Source: Clostridium gallinarum (GTDB lineage Bacteria > Bacillota > Clostridia > Clostridiales > Clostridiaceae). From it: a DNA stretch of 56,719 bases. Made by a program: the position numbers and the translations under genes. Position 1 is the first letter of the stretch. Each line of letters starts with the position of its first letter. Where the stretch lies: assembly GCF_014836325.1 (NCBI RefSeq), contig NZ_JACSQZ010000017.1, positions 1 through 56,719 on the forward strand, written 5' to 3'. The notes under the pieces were generated by a model. It ran no database searches. It saw nothing but the letters and a program-made list of their open reading frames with translations, and had not been told where the DNA came from. Positions 36,640 through 45,335 of the stretch are shown piece after piece.

Positions 36640-37863
36640 ATGAAAAAAGTTATAGTTATAGGAGCAGGACCTGCAGGAATGATGGCAGCAATAACAGCAG
36701 CTAAAAATAATTATAAAGTAACATTACTTGAAAGTAATGAAAAAATAGGAAAAAAGTTATTTATTACAGGCAAGGGGAGATGTAATGTAACAAATAGCAA
36801 AGATATTTCGGAATTCTTTGACTATATTCCTGGAAATCCTCATTTTTTATATAGTGCATTATATTCTTATACAAATGAAGACACTATTAATTTTTTTGAG
36901 TCTCAAGGGATAAAGCTTAAAAGTGAAAGAGGTGGAAGAGTATTTCCATTGTCAGATAAATCTTCTGATATTATAAAAGGACTACAAAAAGAATTAATAA
37001 ATAATAATGTTGAAATCAAGTTAAATAGTAAGGTTACTAATTTAAAGTTTAGTAATGGAAATATAGAAGAAGTTCAAATAAATAATAATTACTATATTAA
37101 GGGAGACTATTTTATTATAGCTACAGGTGGAGTTTCTTATCCTTTAACCGGTTCAACTGGAGATGGTCTTAAATTTTCTAAATCTTTAGGTCATACCATA
37201 GTAAGCTTAAAACCATCACTTGTTCCTATTGAAATTAAAGATTCATGGATTAAAGATTTATTAGGATTAAATCTTAAAAATATTGAAATAACTTTATTAA
37301 AAGATGGAGCGAAAAAACCATTATATAAAGACCAAGGAGAAATTCTATTTACAAGCTATGGAGCTTCAGGCCCATTAATATTAAAAGCTTCTAGGTATAT
37401 AGAAAAAGGTATAAACTATTATTTAAATCTAGATTTAAAACCAGCGTTGTCTTATGATGAACTTGATAAAAGAATCCAAAAAGATTTTAAAAAATATATA
37501 AATAAGGATTTTAAAAACTCTTTAGATGATTTACTTCCTAAAAAAATAATACCAATTATAATTAGTCTTTCTTGTATTGACGAAAATAAAAAGGTTAATG
37601 AAATTACAAAGGAAGAAAGAAAATTTTTAGTCAACCTAATTAAGAGTATTAAAATGAATATAAAAGGATTAAGACCAATAGAAGAAGCAATTGTTACATC
37701 AGGAGGGGTTAATACTTTAGAAATTGACCCATCAACTATGAAATCTAAATTAATAAGTAATTTATCCTTTGCAGGAGAAGTAATTGATGTAGATGCTTTT
37801 ACAGGAGGATATAATGTTCAAATTGCATTATCTACTGGTTATTTAGCTGGAAGTAATATATAA
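36640..37863 (+). CDS. HI0933/YhiN-family FAD-dependent oxidoreductase
   Basis: A 407-residue flavoprotein. An upstream ATG at 36622 overlaps the GGAGG site; ATG 36640 is better placed and starts exactly at the dinucleotide fold MKKVIVIGAGPAGMMAAITA. Other family marks are KLFITGKGRCNVTN, ATGGVSYPLTGSTGDG, LFTSYGASGPLILKAS and the FAD end motif FAGEVIDVDAFTGGYNVQIAL. The reaction is not known; homologues are annotated as aminoacetone oxidase-like. It heads a cluster with cmk, ispH and an S1-domain protein, the common clostridial arrangement. Confidence 0.9.
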   Translation: MKKVIVIGAGPAGMMAAITAAKNNYKVTLLESNEKIGKKLFITGKGRCNVTNSKDISEFFDYIPGNPHFLYSALYSYTNEDTINFFESQGIKLKSERGGRVFPLSDKSSDIIKGLQKELINNNVEIKLNSKVTNLKFSNGNIEEVQINNNYYIKGDYFIIATGGVSYPLTGSTGDGLKFSKSLGHTIVSLKPSLVPIEIKDSWIKDLLGLNLKNIEITLLKDGAKKPLYKDQGEILFTSYGASGPLILKASRYIEKGINYYLNLDLKPALSYDELDKRIQKDFKKYINKDFKNSLDDLLPKKIIPIIISLSCIDENKKVNEITKEERKFLVNLIKSIKMNIKGLRPIEEAIVTSGGVNTLEIDPSTMKSKLISNLSFAGEVIDVDAFTGGYNVQIALSTGYLAGSNI

Positions 37864-37941
37864 AATAACTTGTTAAAAATTTATAATAATAATATAATTT
37901 ATATGAAAATGTTTTTCAAAGATGAAAGGTGGAATATTATT

Positions 37942-38595
37942 TTGAAAATATCAGTTGCTATAGATGGACCAGCAGGAGCAGGAAAAAGTACAATTGCAAA
38001 GTTAGTTGCTAAGAATTTTAACTTAATGTATATAAATACAGGTGCAATGTATAGAGCTGTAGCATTAGTTGCTAAGGAAAATAATATAGATGATACAAAT
38101 ATTCAAGAATTAAGCAATTTAATTGATTCATTAAATATGAAGTTTATAAATGATGATTTATATCTTAATGATGAAAATATTCAAGATAAAATTACTATGC
38201 CAGAAATTAGTTCAATAGTATCTAAATATGCATCTATTAAAGAAGTAAGAAGTAAATTAGTTGATTTACAAAGAGAAATGTCAAAAAAATATGATGTTAT
38301 AATGGATGGTAGAGATATTGGAACTGTGGTATTAAAAGATTCTAAGTTTAAGTTTTTCTTAACAGCAACTCCAGAAGCAAGAGCTGAAAGAAGATATAAA
38401 GAGTTAAAAAATAGGGGGTTATCAGTAGATTATTCTACTATCTTAGAAGATATAATTAAAAGGGATTATATAGATAGCAATAGAGAAGTTGACCCACTAA
38501 GGAAAGCAGAAGATGCTATTGAAATAGACACTACAAATTTATCAATAGATGAGGTTGTAGAAAAGATATCCCTAAGTATAAAAAATAACAAATAA
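37942..38595 (+). CDS. cmk: Cytidylate kinase, TTG start
   Basis: A 217-residue NMP kinase. The P-loop DGPAGAGKSTIAK begins eight residues in, so the long ORF from 37870 (which adds 24 residues with no family match) is unlikely; TTG 37942 follows an AAAGGTGG site and gives the normal length. Other motifs are NTGAMYRA, MDGRDIGTVVLKD and FFLTATPEARAERR. It phosphorylates CMP and dCMP for nucleotide recycling. It sits in the flavoprotein-cmk-ispH-S1 cluster with an 18-base gap to ispH. Confidence 0.93.
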   Translation: MKISVAIDGPAGAGKSTIAKLVAKNFNLMYINTGAMYRAVALVAKENNIDDTNIQELSNLIDSLNMKFINDDLYLNDENIQDKITMPEISSIVSKYASIKEVRSKLVDLQREMSKKYDVIMDGRDIGTVVLKDSKFKFFLTATPEARAERRYKELKNRGLSVDYSTILEDIIKRDYIDSNREVDPLRKAEDAIEIDTTNLSIDEVVEKISLSIKNNK

Positions 38596-38613
38596 TTTCT
38601 TAGGAGAATTGAT

Positions 38614-39462
38614 ATGAATAAAGTTATATTAGCAGAAAATGCTGGATTTTGTTTTGGTGTACAAAGAGCTGTAGAAGAAGCTCTTAAAGTAAAAAAACAA
38701 TATGATAAAAAGATTTATACATTAGGTCCATTAATACATAATAATGATGTTGTTATGTATTTAGAAGAAAATAATATATATGCTATTGAATATAGCGAAA
38801 TTGATAAATTAAATGAAGGTGATGTAATTTTAATAAGATCTCATGGAGTATCTAAAGAAGTTACTGAAAATCTTGAGAAACGTGGACTTATAGTTGTAAA
38901 TGCAACTTGTCCTTATGTAACAAATATACACAAAAAGGTTAATAAGTATTCGGATTTAGGTTACAATATTGTTATCTTAGGTGATGACAAGCATCCAGAA
39001 GTAGTAGGAATAAATGGTTGGTGCAATAATAATGCTGTAATAACTAAGGATGGTACATTTGATAAGAAATTATCTAAAAAAATATGCGTTGTATCACAAA
39101 CTACAGAAAAAGAAGAAACTTGGAAAAAGACAGTAAGTAATTTATCTTCACTTTCAAAAGAATTGTTAGCTTTTAATACTATTTGTTCTGCTACAGAAGT
39201 AAGACAAAAAAGTGCTAATGAGTTATCTAAAACTGTAGATACTATGATTGTAATTGGAGGAAGGAATAGTTCTAATACAACTAAGCTTTATCAAATAGCA
39301 AAGACAAATTGCCCAAATACAATTCATATTGAAAATTCTAAAGAACTTACTAAAGAGTTCATAGAAGAAAATAAAGGTAAAACTGTTGGGATTACTGCAG
39401 GTGCATCTACTCCCGACTGGATAATAAAAGAAGTAATTGATATTATGGAGGGAAAAAGCTAA
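38614..39462 (+). CDS. ispH: 4-hydroxy-3-methylbut-2-enyl diphosphate reductase
   Basis: A 282-residue iron-sulfur enzyme, the last step of the MEP isoprenoid pathway. The three cluster Cys lie in GFCFGV, NATCPYV and TICSATEVR; SHG and the ITAGASTPDW end motif are also present. It makes IPP and DMAPP from HMBPP in the cytoplasm. In many clostridia this domain is fused to an S1 protein. Here a TAA (39460-39462) directly abuts the ATG of the S1 gene in the same reading frame, so only one codon separates the two proteins. Confidence 0.95.
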   Translation: MNKVILAENAGFCFGVQRAVEEALKVKKQYDKKIYTLGPLIHNNDVVMYLEENNIYAIEYSEIDKLNEGDVILIRSHGVSKEVTENLEKRGLIVVNATCPYVTNIHKKVNKYSDLGYNIVILGDDKHPEVVGINGWCNNNAVITKDGTFDKKLSKKICVVSQTTEKEETWKKTVSNLSSLSKELLAFNTICSATEVRQKSANELSKTVDTMIVIGGRNSSNTTKLYQIAKTNCPNTIHIENSKELTKEFIEENKGKTVGITAGASTPDWIIKEVIDIMEGKS

Positions 39463-40521
39463 ATGGAAGATCAATTAAAACTAATGGAAGAAATGGATAG
39501 AAGATTTAGAATTGGTGATGAAATTAAAGGTGAAGTTTTATCACTTGGAAGAGATGAGGTTATTATATCTTTAGTAGGTTATAAGTCAGATGGAGTAATC
39601 CCATTTAAAGAATTAACATCTGAAGAAAATTTAGAATCTTGTCTTGAAAATATTAAAGTTGGAGATGAAATAACTGCTAAAGTTATAAAATTAAAAAATG
39701 AAGATGGAAATGTAGTTCTTTCAAGACTTGAATATGAAAAGAAAGAAACTTTAAAAGAATTAGAAGAAAAATTTAATAGCCAAGAAATATTTAAAGTTAA
39801 TGTAAAAGATTTTATTGAAAAAGGACTTATTTGCTATTATAAAGGTGTAAGAGTTTTTGTTCCATCATCTCAAGTAGATATTAGATTTTCAAATGATAGA
39901 AGAAACTTAATTGGATCTGAATTAGAAATCAAACTAATAGATTTTGCGCTAGGAAATCCTGTGAAAATAGTTGGATCTAGAAGAGTTATTCTTGAAGAAG
40001 AAAAGAGAAAAGTAGAGGATGCAGCTTGGGAAAATATAAAGGTTGGAGATATTGTTAAAGCTGAAATTAAAAGATTTACTAATTTTGGAGCTTTTGCTGA
40101 TTTAAATGGTGTTGATGGATTAATTCACCTATCACAAATATCATGGAATCATGTTAAATCTGCTGAAAGTGTTCTTAAAAAAGGCCAAATTGTAGATGTT
40201 AAAATAATTGAAGCTGACAGAGAAAATAATAGAATTTCATTAAGTATAAAAGCTTTAACTCCAGAACCATGGAGCAATATTGAAGAAAAATATCCTGAAG
40301 GTTCTGCTGTTTTAGGAAAAGTTGTTAGAATTAATGATTTTGGTGCTTTTGTAGAATTAGAACCTGGTGTTGATGGCTTAGTTCATATTTCAAAAATATC
40401 TAATGAAAGAATTAATAATCCAGCCGATGTCTTAAATATCGGAGAAGAAGTAAAGGCTATAATTCTTTCAGTAGATGCTGAAAACAAAAAAATTGCTCTT
40501 AGCATAAGAGATGCTGAATAA
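39463..40521 (+). CDS. S1-domain RNA-binding protein (RpsA-like)
   Basis: A 352-residue protein with four S1 domains (about 14-83, 100-170, 187-258 and 272-345). Domains 3 and 4 carry the best marks: FTNFGAFADLNGVDGLIHLSQ and INDFGAFVELEPGVDGLVHI. It resembles the S1 part of clostridial IspH-S1 fusions and ribosomal protein S1 of other Firmicutes. The start ATG directly follows the ispH stop with no gap; a GGAGGG site inside ispH (39447-39452) allows independent initiation. It may bind mRNA on the ribosome. A long terminator ends the operon. Confidence 0.88.
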   Translation: MEDQLKLMEEMDRRFRIGDEIKGEVLSLGRDEVIISLVGYKSDGVIPFKELTSEENLESCLENIKVGDEITAKVIKLKNEDGNVVLSRLEYEKKETLKELEEKFNSQEIFKVNVKDFIEKGLICYYKGVRVFVPSSQVDIRFSNDRRNLIGSELEIKLIDFALGNPVKIVGSRRVILEEEKRKVEDAAWENIKVGDIVKAEIKRFTNFGAFADLNGVDGLIHLSQISWNHVKSAESVLKKGQIVDVKIIEADRENNRISLSIKALTPEPWSNIEEKYPEGSAVLGKVVRINDFGAFVELEPGVDGLVHISKISNERINNPADVLNIGEEVKAIILSVDAENKKIALSIRDAE

Positions 40522-40526
40522 TGTAT

Positions 40527-40572
40527 AAAGAAAACACACACATGGAAAAATATGTGTGTGTTTTCTTTAATA
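40527..40572 (+). terminator. Terminator of the ispH-S1 operon
   Basis: A perfect 17-bp stem (40527-40543 with 40552-40568, core AACACACACAT), 8-base loop, T-rich right arm. Confidence 0.95.
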
Positions 40573-40660
40573 ATGTTAAATTTTTATACACTTTATTCTC
40601 TTGACCAATATATTATATAACAATTATACTATATTTTATAAAGAGAGTTAAAGGGGTTTT

Positions 40661-41590
40661 ATGGTAATGCTGGAGAAATTAACATTAAATAATATTGATG
40701 TATTTAAAGAAATTTACTTTAAAAATTTTAATGAAATTAGCTATAATAAAGATTTTTTTAAGTGTTATGATAATCAGAATTTCTTAATTAAGTTTTTATA
40801 TAGAAAGTTTATTAGATTAATAAAGATTAATGGTATTTATATAGGATATATATGGTTTGATAGTACAGATGAAGAATATACTAAGGTATGGGCTCTTTAT
40901 ATAGATAATAATTATATATCCTTGATAAATGAAAGAACATTATCATATTTTAACAATAATATTTTATCTTACGAAGAAATAGATAATACTCAAAAATCAT
41001 TATTATTATCTAAGTTGGGTTTTCAAAAAAATAATTATACTTTTCTATTAAAAATGGATATTAGTAAGTATATTAACAAATATATTAATGAAGATATTTT
41101 AACTGTAATGAAAGATCAAGTATATGAGAAAACTAACCCAAAAAACAAAATAAAGTTTTCAGTAAGAAAATTAGAAGCTGGAAAAGACGAAGTATTGAGA
41201 TGTCATTTGCAAAATGATATTTTTGCTCAAGTTAATAGAAGACCTCTTAATTTAGATGATATTTTTGCTGATACTGCTCAAGATTATTATTTAGATAATC
41301 TTTGCTTTTTTGGAATGGTAAATAATGAATATATAGGTTATGGACAGATAATTTTTAATAGGAATATGTATACCATAGTTAACTTTGGAATAATATCAAA
41401 ATATAGAGGGCTTGGATTAAGTAAACTTCTATTGAATGAAATAATTATGGAAGCTAAAAATTATGGGATAAATGATTTATATATAAGAGTTGATTATGAT
41501 AACATAAAAGCTATTAATTTATATAAGGGAATTGGATTTAAAGATTTAAATAAAATAGCATTATGGGAAAGAAAATATAAAGTGTATTAA
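40661..41590 (+). CDS. GNAT-family N-acetyltransferase
   Basis: A 309-residue protein with two GNAT-like halves. The C-terminal half (about 165-309) has the acetyl-CoA motif GIISKYRGLGLSKLLLNEI and the tail VDYDNIKAINLYKGIGFKDL; the N-terminal half (about 1-130) is degenerate and lacks the Q/RxxGxG/A signature. The acetyl acceptor is unknown. The ATG at 40661 lies close to an AAAGGGG site; ATG 40667 is an alternative start. It is flanked by hairpins, so it is probably monocistronic. Confidence 0.82.
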   Translation: MVMLEKLTLNNIDVFKEIYFKNFNEISYNKDFFKCYDNQNFLIKFLYRKFIRLIKINGIYIGYIWFDSTDEEYTKVWALYIDNNYISLINERTLSYFNNNILSYEEIDNTQKSLLLSKLGFQKNNYTFLLKMDISKYINKYINEDILTVMKDQVYEKTNPKNKIKFSVRKLEAGKDEVLRCHLQNDIFAQVNRRPLNLDDIFADTAQDYYLDNLCFFGMVNNEYIGYGQIIFNRNMYTIVNFGIISKYRGLGLSKLLLNEIIMEAKNYGINDLYIRVDYDNIKAINLYKGIGFKDLNKIALWERKYKVY

Positions 41591-41595
41591 GTAAA

Positions 41596-41624
41596 TTACT
41601 CCTTGTTAGTTAAACAGGGAGTAA
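41596..41624 (+). terminator. Hairpin after GNAT gene
   Basis: TTACTCCTTG (41596-41605) pairs with CAGGGAGTAA (41615-41624) with one G:U pair; no strong T-run follows. Confidence 0.5.
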
Positions 41625-41767
41625 CTATAAATTTAATGTATTTTAATATAGTGTAAAATAGAATATAAAAAATCATATAATATCTATTTTTATTATAGGT
41701 ATTTAAAAAAGTTAATATTTTTATTATAATATTAATGAAGAAATATATTTCTAAGAAGGAGAATACT

Positions 41768-43102
41768 ATGAAGGAAGAAATTAAGGAATTAAAATACTAT
41801 ATTGAAACATGGGGATGTCAAATGAATGAGGAAGACTCTGAAAAGCTATCCGGTATGCTTAAGAGTATAGGTTATACTAAAACAGAAATTCTTGAAGAAG
41901 CTGGAATTATTATATATAATACTTGCTGTGTTAGAGAAAATGCAGAAAATAAAGTATTTGGTAACTTAGGAGAATTAAAACATTTAAAAAAGAAAAATCC
42001 AGATTTAATTATTGCTGTTTGTGGTTGTATGATGCAACAAGAAGGAATGGCAGATAAGATACTTAATAAATTCCCACATGTTAACATAATATTTGGTACA
42101 CATAATGCATATAAATTCCCAGAGTATTTAAATAGAGTAAGAACTGAAGGTGTTCAAGTTAAGGAAATATTTAATAAAGAAACTGAAATTATAGAAGGTG
42201 TACCTATAGATAGGGAAAGTGCTGTTAAAGCTTTTGTTACAATTATGTATGGATGTAATAACTTCTGCACTTACTGTATAGTACCATATGTAAGAGGAAG
42301 AGAAAGAAGTAGAAAGTCTGAAGATATAATAAATGAAATTAAAGATTTAGTATCAAAAGGATATAAAGAAGTAACTCTTTTAGGACAAAATGTTAACTCT
42401 TATGGAAAAGGATTAGAAGAAGATATTGATTTTGCTAAGCTTTTAAGAAAAATTAATGAAGTTGAAGGTTTAGAAAGAATTAGATTCATGACTCCTCATC
42501 CAAAGGACTTAACTAAAGATGTTATAATGGCTATAAAAGAATGTGATAAGCTATGTGAGCAAGTTCATCTTCCAGTTCAAAGTGGATCTAATAGAGTATT
42601 AAAGAAAATGAACAGACATTACACTAAAGAGTCTTACTTAGAATTAGTTGAACTTATTAAGAAAGAAATTCCAGGAGTATCTATAACTACTGATATAATA
42701 GTTGGATTCCCTGGAGAAACTGAAGAAGATTTCTTAGATACATTAGATTTAGTAAATAAAGTACAATATGATTCTGCATTTACTTTTATTTATTCAAGAA
42801 GAAATAATACACCAGCCGATATGATGTTAAATCAAGTTTCAGATGATGATAAACATCACAGATTTGATAGATTAATAAAAGCTGTAAATGATAGTGTTAT
42901 AAGAAAAAATAAAGAATTTGAAGGAAAAGTAGTTGAAGTTTTAGTTGAAGGTCCAAGTAAGAATGATGAAAGTAAATTTACTGGAAGAACTAGAAATGGA
43001 AAGTTAGTTAACTTTTCTGGTGAAAATATAAAAGCTGGTGATTTAGTAAATGTTAAAATAGTGAGAGCTCAACCATTTTCTCTTGTAGGTGAAGTAGAAT
43101 AG
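41768..43102 (+). CDS. miaB: tRNA-2-methylthio-N6-dimethylallyladenosine synthase
   Basis: A 444-residue radical-SAM methylthiotransferase. The UPF0004 domain has Cys in [17 protein letters not shown] and VCGCMMQQ, the radical-SAM triad is in [17 protein letters not shown], and a TRAM domain ends the protein (about 375-444). It adds a methylthio group to i6A37 of tRNAs reading U-codons. An ATG at 41735 would add 11 residues; ATG 41768 has the AAGGAG site and is preferred. Confidence 0.96.
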   Translation: MKEEIKELKYYIETWGCQMNEEDSEKLSGMLKSIGYTKTEILEEAGIIIYNTCCVRENAENKVFGNLGELKHLKKKNPDLIIAVCGCMMQQEGMADKILNKFPHVNIIFGTHNAYKFPEYLNRVRTEGVQVKEIFNKETEIIEGVPIDRESAVKAFVTIMYGCNNFCTYCIVPYVRGRERSRKSEDIINEIKDLVSKGYKEVTLLGQNVNSYGKGLEEDIDFAKLLRKINEVEGLERIRFMTPHPKDLTKDVIMAIKECDKLCEQVHLPVQSGSNRVLKKMNRHYTKESYLELVELIKKEIPGVSITTDIIVGFPGETEEDFLDTLDLVNKVQYDSAFTFIYSRRNNTPADMMLNQVSDDDKHHRFDRLIKAVNDSVIRKNKEFEGKVVEVLVEGPSKNDESKFTGRTRNGKLVNFSGENIKAGDLVNVKIVRAQPFSLVGEVE

Positions 43103-43153
43103 CTTTTAATTAACTATTTAGCAAAAATAAAATAAATTTTATATTAAAATCTA

Positions 43154-43182
43154 TTGAATAAATCTTATTTTATTATTATAAT
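43154..43182 (+). promoter_or_regulatory. Promoter of the T-box leader
   Basis: TTGAAT (43154-43159), a 17-base spacer and TATAAT (43177-43182), about 30 bases before stem I. Confidence 0.7.
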
Positions 43183-43204
43183 AGTAAAAAAGTAATATTT
43201 GTAA

Positions 43205-43475
43205 AGATTATGATAAGGAAGAGTAGTTTAACTAAACATTAAAGAGAGCTAGGTATAGGTGAGAGTCTAGTATGGTATGTTAAATGAAAGCAGCCTTTGA
43301 ATCTCGTATTGAAAAATAAGATTTATCTTAATTAGGTATTGACGGTTTTCTCCCGTTAAAGAGACATGAATATTTAATATATTCATACTGAGTGAGTAAT
43401 TTATTACTTATTAGGGTGGTACCGCGGAAGTTAAGTCCTTCGTCCCTTTATATGGGGATGAGGGGCTTTTTTATT
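43205..43475 (+). promoter_or_regulatory. T-box leader, alanine-type specifier
   Basis: Stem I carries the AGTA S-turn (GAAGAGTAGT), GAGAGCTAGG and GGTGAGAG apical motifs, and the specifier strand GAAAGCAGCC (GCA). The T-box AGGGTGGTACCGCG lies at 43413-43426. Its UGGU pairs with ACCA, meaning discriminator base A, as in tRNA-Ala and unlike tRNA-Ser (G). The terminator stem AGTCCTTCGTCCC/GGGGATGAGGGGCT ends near 43468 with T6. Uncharged tRNA-Ala should raise alaR-alaT expression. Confidence 0.9.
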
Positions 43476-43505
43476 TTTAAATTTAACATAGGAGGTCTAT
43501 ATGGA

Positions 43506-43988
43506 ATGGATGATATTTTAGAGGTTTTAGAAAAGAATAGTAGGTACAAGGATGAAGAAATAGCCACAATGACTGGTAAGACTGTTGAAGAAGTTAGGGA
43601 AGCTATAAGAGATTATGAAGAAAAAAACATAATAGCAGGATATACAACTTTAATTAATTGGGAAAATACAGGAAAAGAAACCGTAACTGCTTTAATTGAA
43701 GTCAAAATAACTCCACAAAGAGGTGTAGGATTTGATAAGGTTGCTGAGAGAATTTATAAATTTAATGAAGTAAAGGCGTGTTATTTAATGTCTTCAGGTG
43801 GATTTGATTTAACTGTAATAGTAGAAGGAAAAACAATGAAGGAAGTTGCTCTATTTGTTTCAGAAAAATTAGCTGTTCAAGAGTATGTAACAGGAACTGC
43901 AACACACTTTGTATTAAAAAAATATAAGGATCATGGAAGAATTTTTAAAGAAAAGAAAAATGAAAGTAGGGAGGCTATATTTATATGA
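43506..43988 (+). CDS. alaR: Lrp/AsnC-family regulator (AlaR type)
   Basis: A 160-residue protein of normal Lrp length. The longer frame starts inside the T-box, so the true start is ATG 43506, ten bases after AGGAGG. Residues 1-55 form the helix-turn-helix (LEVLEKNSRYKDEEIATMTG) and 65-150 the RAM ligand domain (TALIEVKITPQRGVGFD). It overlaps alaT by four bases (ATGA). The regulator-aminotransferase pair matches B. subtilis alaR-alaT (yugG-yugH), where both are needed for alanine synthesis. Confidence 0.85.
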   Translation: MDDILEVLEKNSRYKDEEIATMTGKTVEEVREAIRDYEEKNIIAGYTTLINWENTGKETVTALIEVKITPQRGVGFDKVAERIYKFNEVKACYLMSSGGFDLTVIVEGKTMKEVALFVSEKLAVQEYVTGTATHFVLKKYKDHGRIFKEKKNESREAIFI

Positions 43989-45157
43989 TTCTAGAAAATA
44001 TGATTTTAGAAAATGTAAGAAATATGCCACCTTCAGGTATAAGAAAATATTTTGACTTAATTAATGAAATGGAAGACGTTATATCACTCGGAGTAGGGGA
44101 ACCTGATTTTGTTACTCCTTGGAATGTGATTGAAGCTGGAATATATTCTTTAGAAAAGGGACATACTCATTATTCATCGAATGCAGGCTTTATAGAATTA
44201 AGAAAAGAAATATCAAATTATCTAAATAGAAGATTTAATTTGAAATATAATCCTAATGATGAAATATTAGTTACAGTCGGGGGAAGCGAGGGCATAGATT
44301 TAGCTTTAAGAGCTATTGTCGGTCCTGGTGATGAGGTTATTATACCTGAGCCAAGCTTTGTTGCTTATAAAGGATGTGCAACGTTCTGTGGGGCAACACC
44401 TGTAACAATAAATTTGAGGCAAGAAGATGAATTTAAACTTACAGCAAAACTATTGGAAGAAGCAATAACACCTAAAACTAAAGTAGTCATAATTCCATTT
44501 CCTAATAATCCTACTGGAGCAATTATGACTAAGGAAGAATTAAAAGAGATAGTTGATGTTTTAAAAGATAGAAATATTATAATTTTATCTGATGAAATAT
44601 ACGCTGAACTTTCTTATGATAAAAATCATTATTCCATAGCTAGCTTTGAAGAAGTTAAAGATAAAACTTTAGTTATTAATGGTTTCTCGAAAGCTTATGC
44701 TATGACTGGTTGGAGATTAGGATATGTTTGTGGACATCCTGTTTTAATTGATGCCTTAAAAAAAATACATCAGTATGCAATAATGTGTTCACCGACTACA
44801 GCACAATATGCAGCAATAGAAGCTCTTAAAAATGGTGATGATAGTGTAAGTGAAATGGCAAGAGAATATAATAGAAGAAGAAGAATTTTAGTAAATGGAT
44901 TTAGAGAAATGGGATTAGAATGTTTTGAACCATTAGGTGCTTTGTATGTATTTCCATGTATTAAATCTACTGGCTTAACTTCTGATGAATTTTGTGAGAA
45001 GTTACTAATGGAAGAAAAGGTATTAGCTGTACCTGGAAATGCTTTTGGTGAATGTGGAGAAGGATATATTAGAGCCTGTTATGCCTCTTCTACTGAAGAT
45101 TTAATTGAAGCTGTTAAAAGAATAAAAAGATTTGTAAAAAAGCACAAAATTGGTTAA
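43985..45157 (+). CDS. alaT: Alanine aminotransferase (AlaT/YugH type)
   Basis: A 390-residue fold-type I PLP aminotransferase. NMPPSGIRKYFDL, VISLGVGEPDFVTPWNV, PFPNNPTGAI and the PLP lysine in GFSKAYAMTGWRLGY are present and the sequence follows B. subtilis YugH closely, including KIHQYAIMCSP. It makes alanine from pyruvate and glutamate. The alanine-type T-box upstream supports this over aromatic substrates. The start overlaps alaR by four bases, with AGGGAGG upstream. No clear terminator follows. Confidence 0.87.
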   Translation: MILENMILENVRNMPPSGIRKYFDLINEMEDVISLGVGEPDFVTPWNVIEAGIYSLEKGHTHYSSNAGFIELRKEISNYLNRRFNLKYNPNDEILVTVGGSEGIDLALRAIVGPGDEVIIPEPSFVAYKGCATFCGATPVTINLRQEDEFKLTAKLLEEAITPKTKVVIIPFPNNPTGAIMTKEELKEIVDVLKDRNIIILSDEIYAELSYDKNHYSIASFEEVKDKTLVINGFSKAYAMTGWRLGYVCGHPVLIDALKKIHQYAIMCSPTTAQYAAIEALKNGDDSVSEMAREYNRRRRILVNGFREMGLECFEPLGALYVFPCIKSTGLTSDEFCEKLLMEEKVLAVPGNAFGECGEGYIRACYASSTEDLIEAVKRIKRFVKKHKIG

Positions 45158-45221
45158 TAGCTTATAATAATAAAGAGTTAATACTTTAGAAAAAAATTGA
45201 AAAAAATTTTTTGAAATATTA

Positions 45222-45250
45222 TTGCCATATTATTAATTTAAGAATATAAT
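45222..45250 (+). promoter_or_regulatory. Promoter of the glnA operon
   Basis: TTGCCA (45222-45227), a 17-base spacer and TATAAT (45245-45250). Transcription would start near 45257, just ahead of the attenuator. Confidence 0.7.
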
Positions 45251-45265
45251 GGTAAAAAGTAGTTT

Positions 45266-45313
45266 TTGAACAACGGCGTTCAATAGATGTATTTCTATTG
45301 TGCGCTTTTTTTT
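45266..45313 (+). promoter_or_regulatory. ANTAR-type attenuator ahead of glnA
   Basis: Hairpin TTGAAC-AACGGC-GTTCAA (45266-45283) has a hexaloop with A at position 1 and G at position 4, the ANTAR recognition rule. Its right arm overlaps the left arm of a terminator (45276-45287 with 45294-45305, then T8), so the two structures exclude each other. A first, upstream hexaloop hairpin expected for two-hairpin ANTAR sites is not clear. Confidence 0.65.
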
Positions 45314-45335
45314 ATTAAAAAAGGGGGAGTTTACA

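Noticed and set aside
43205..43475. Serine T-box (AGC specifier)
   Set aside because: The T-box UGGU needs discriminator A, while bacterial tRNA-Ser normally has G, and the downstream genes match alaR-alaT.
43392..43505. Long N-terminus of the Lrp-type regulator
   Set aside because: This segment is the T-box antiterminator and terminator; the 160-residue form from 43506 has normal Lrp length and an AGGAGG site.
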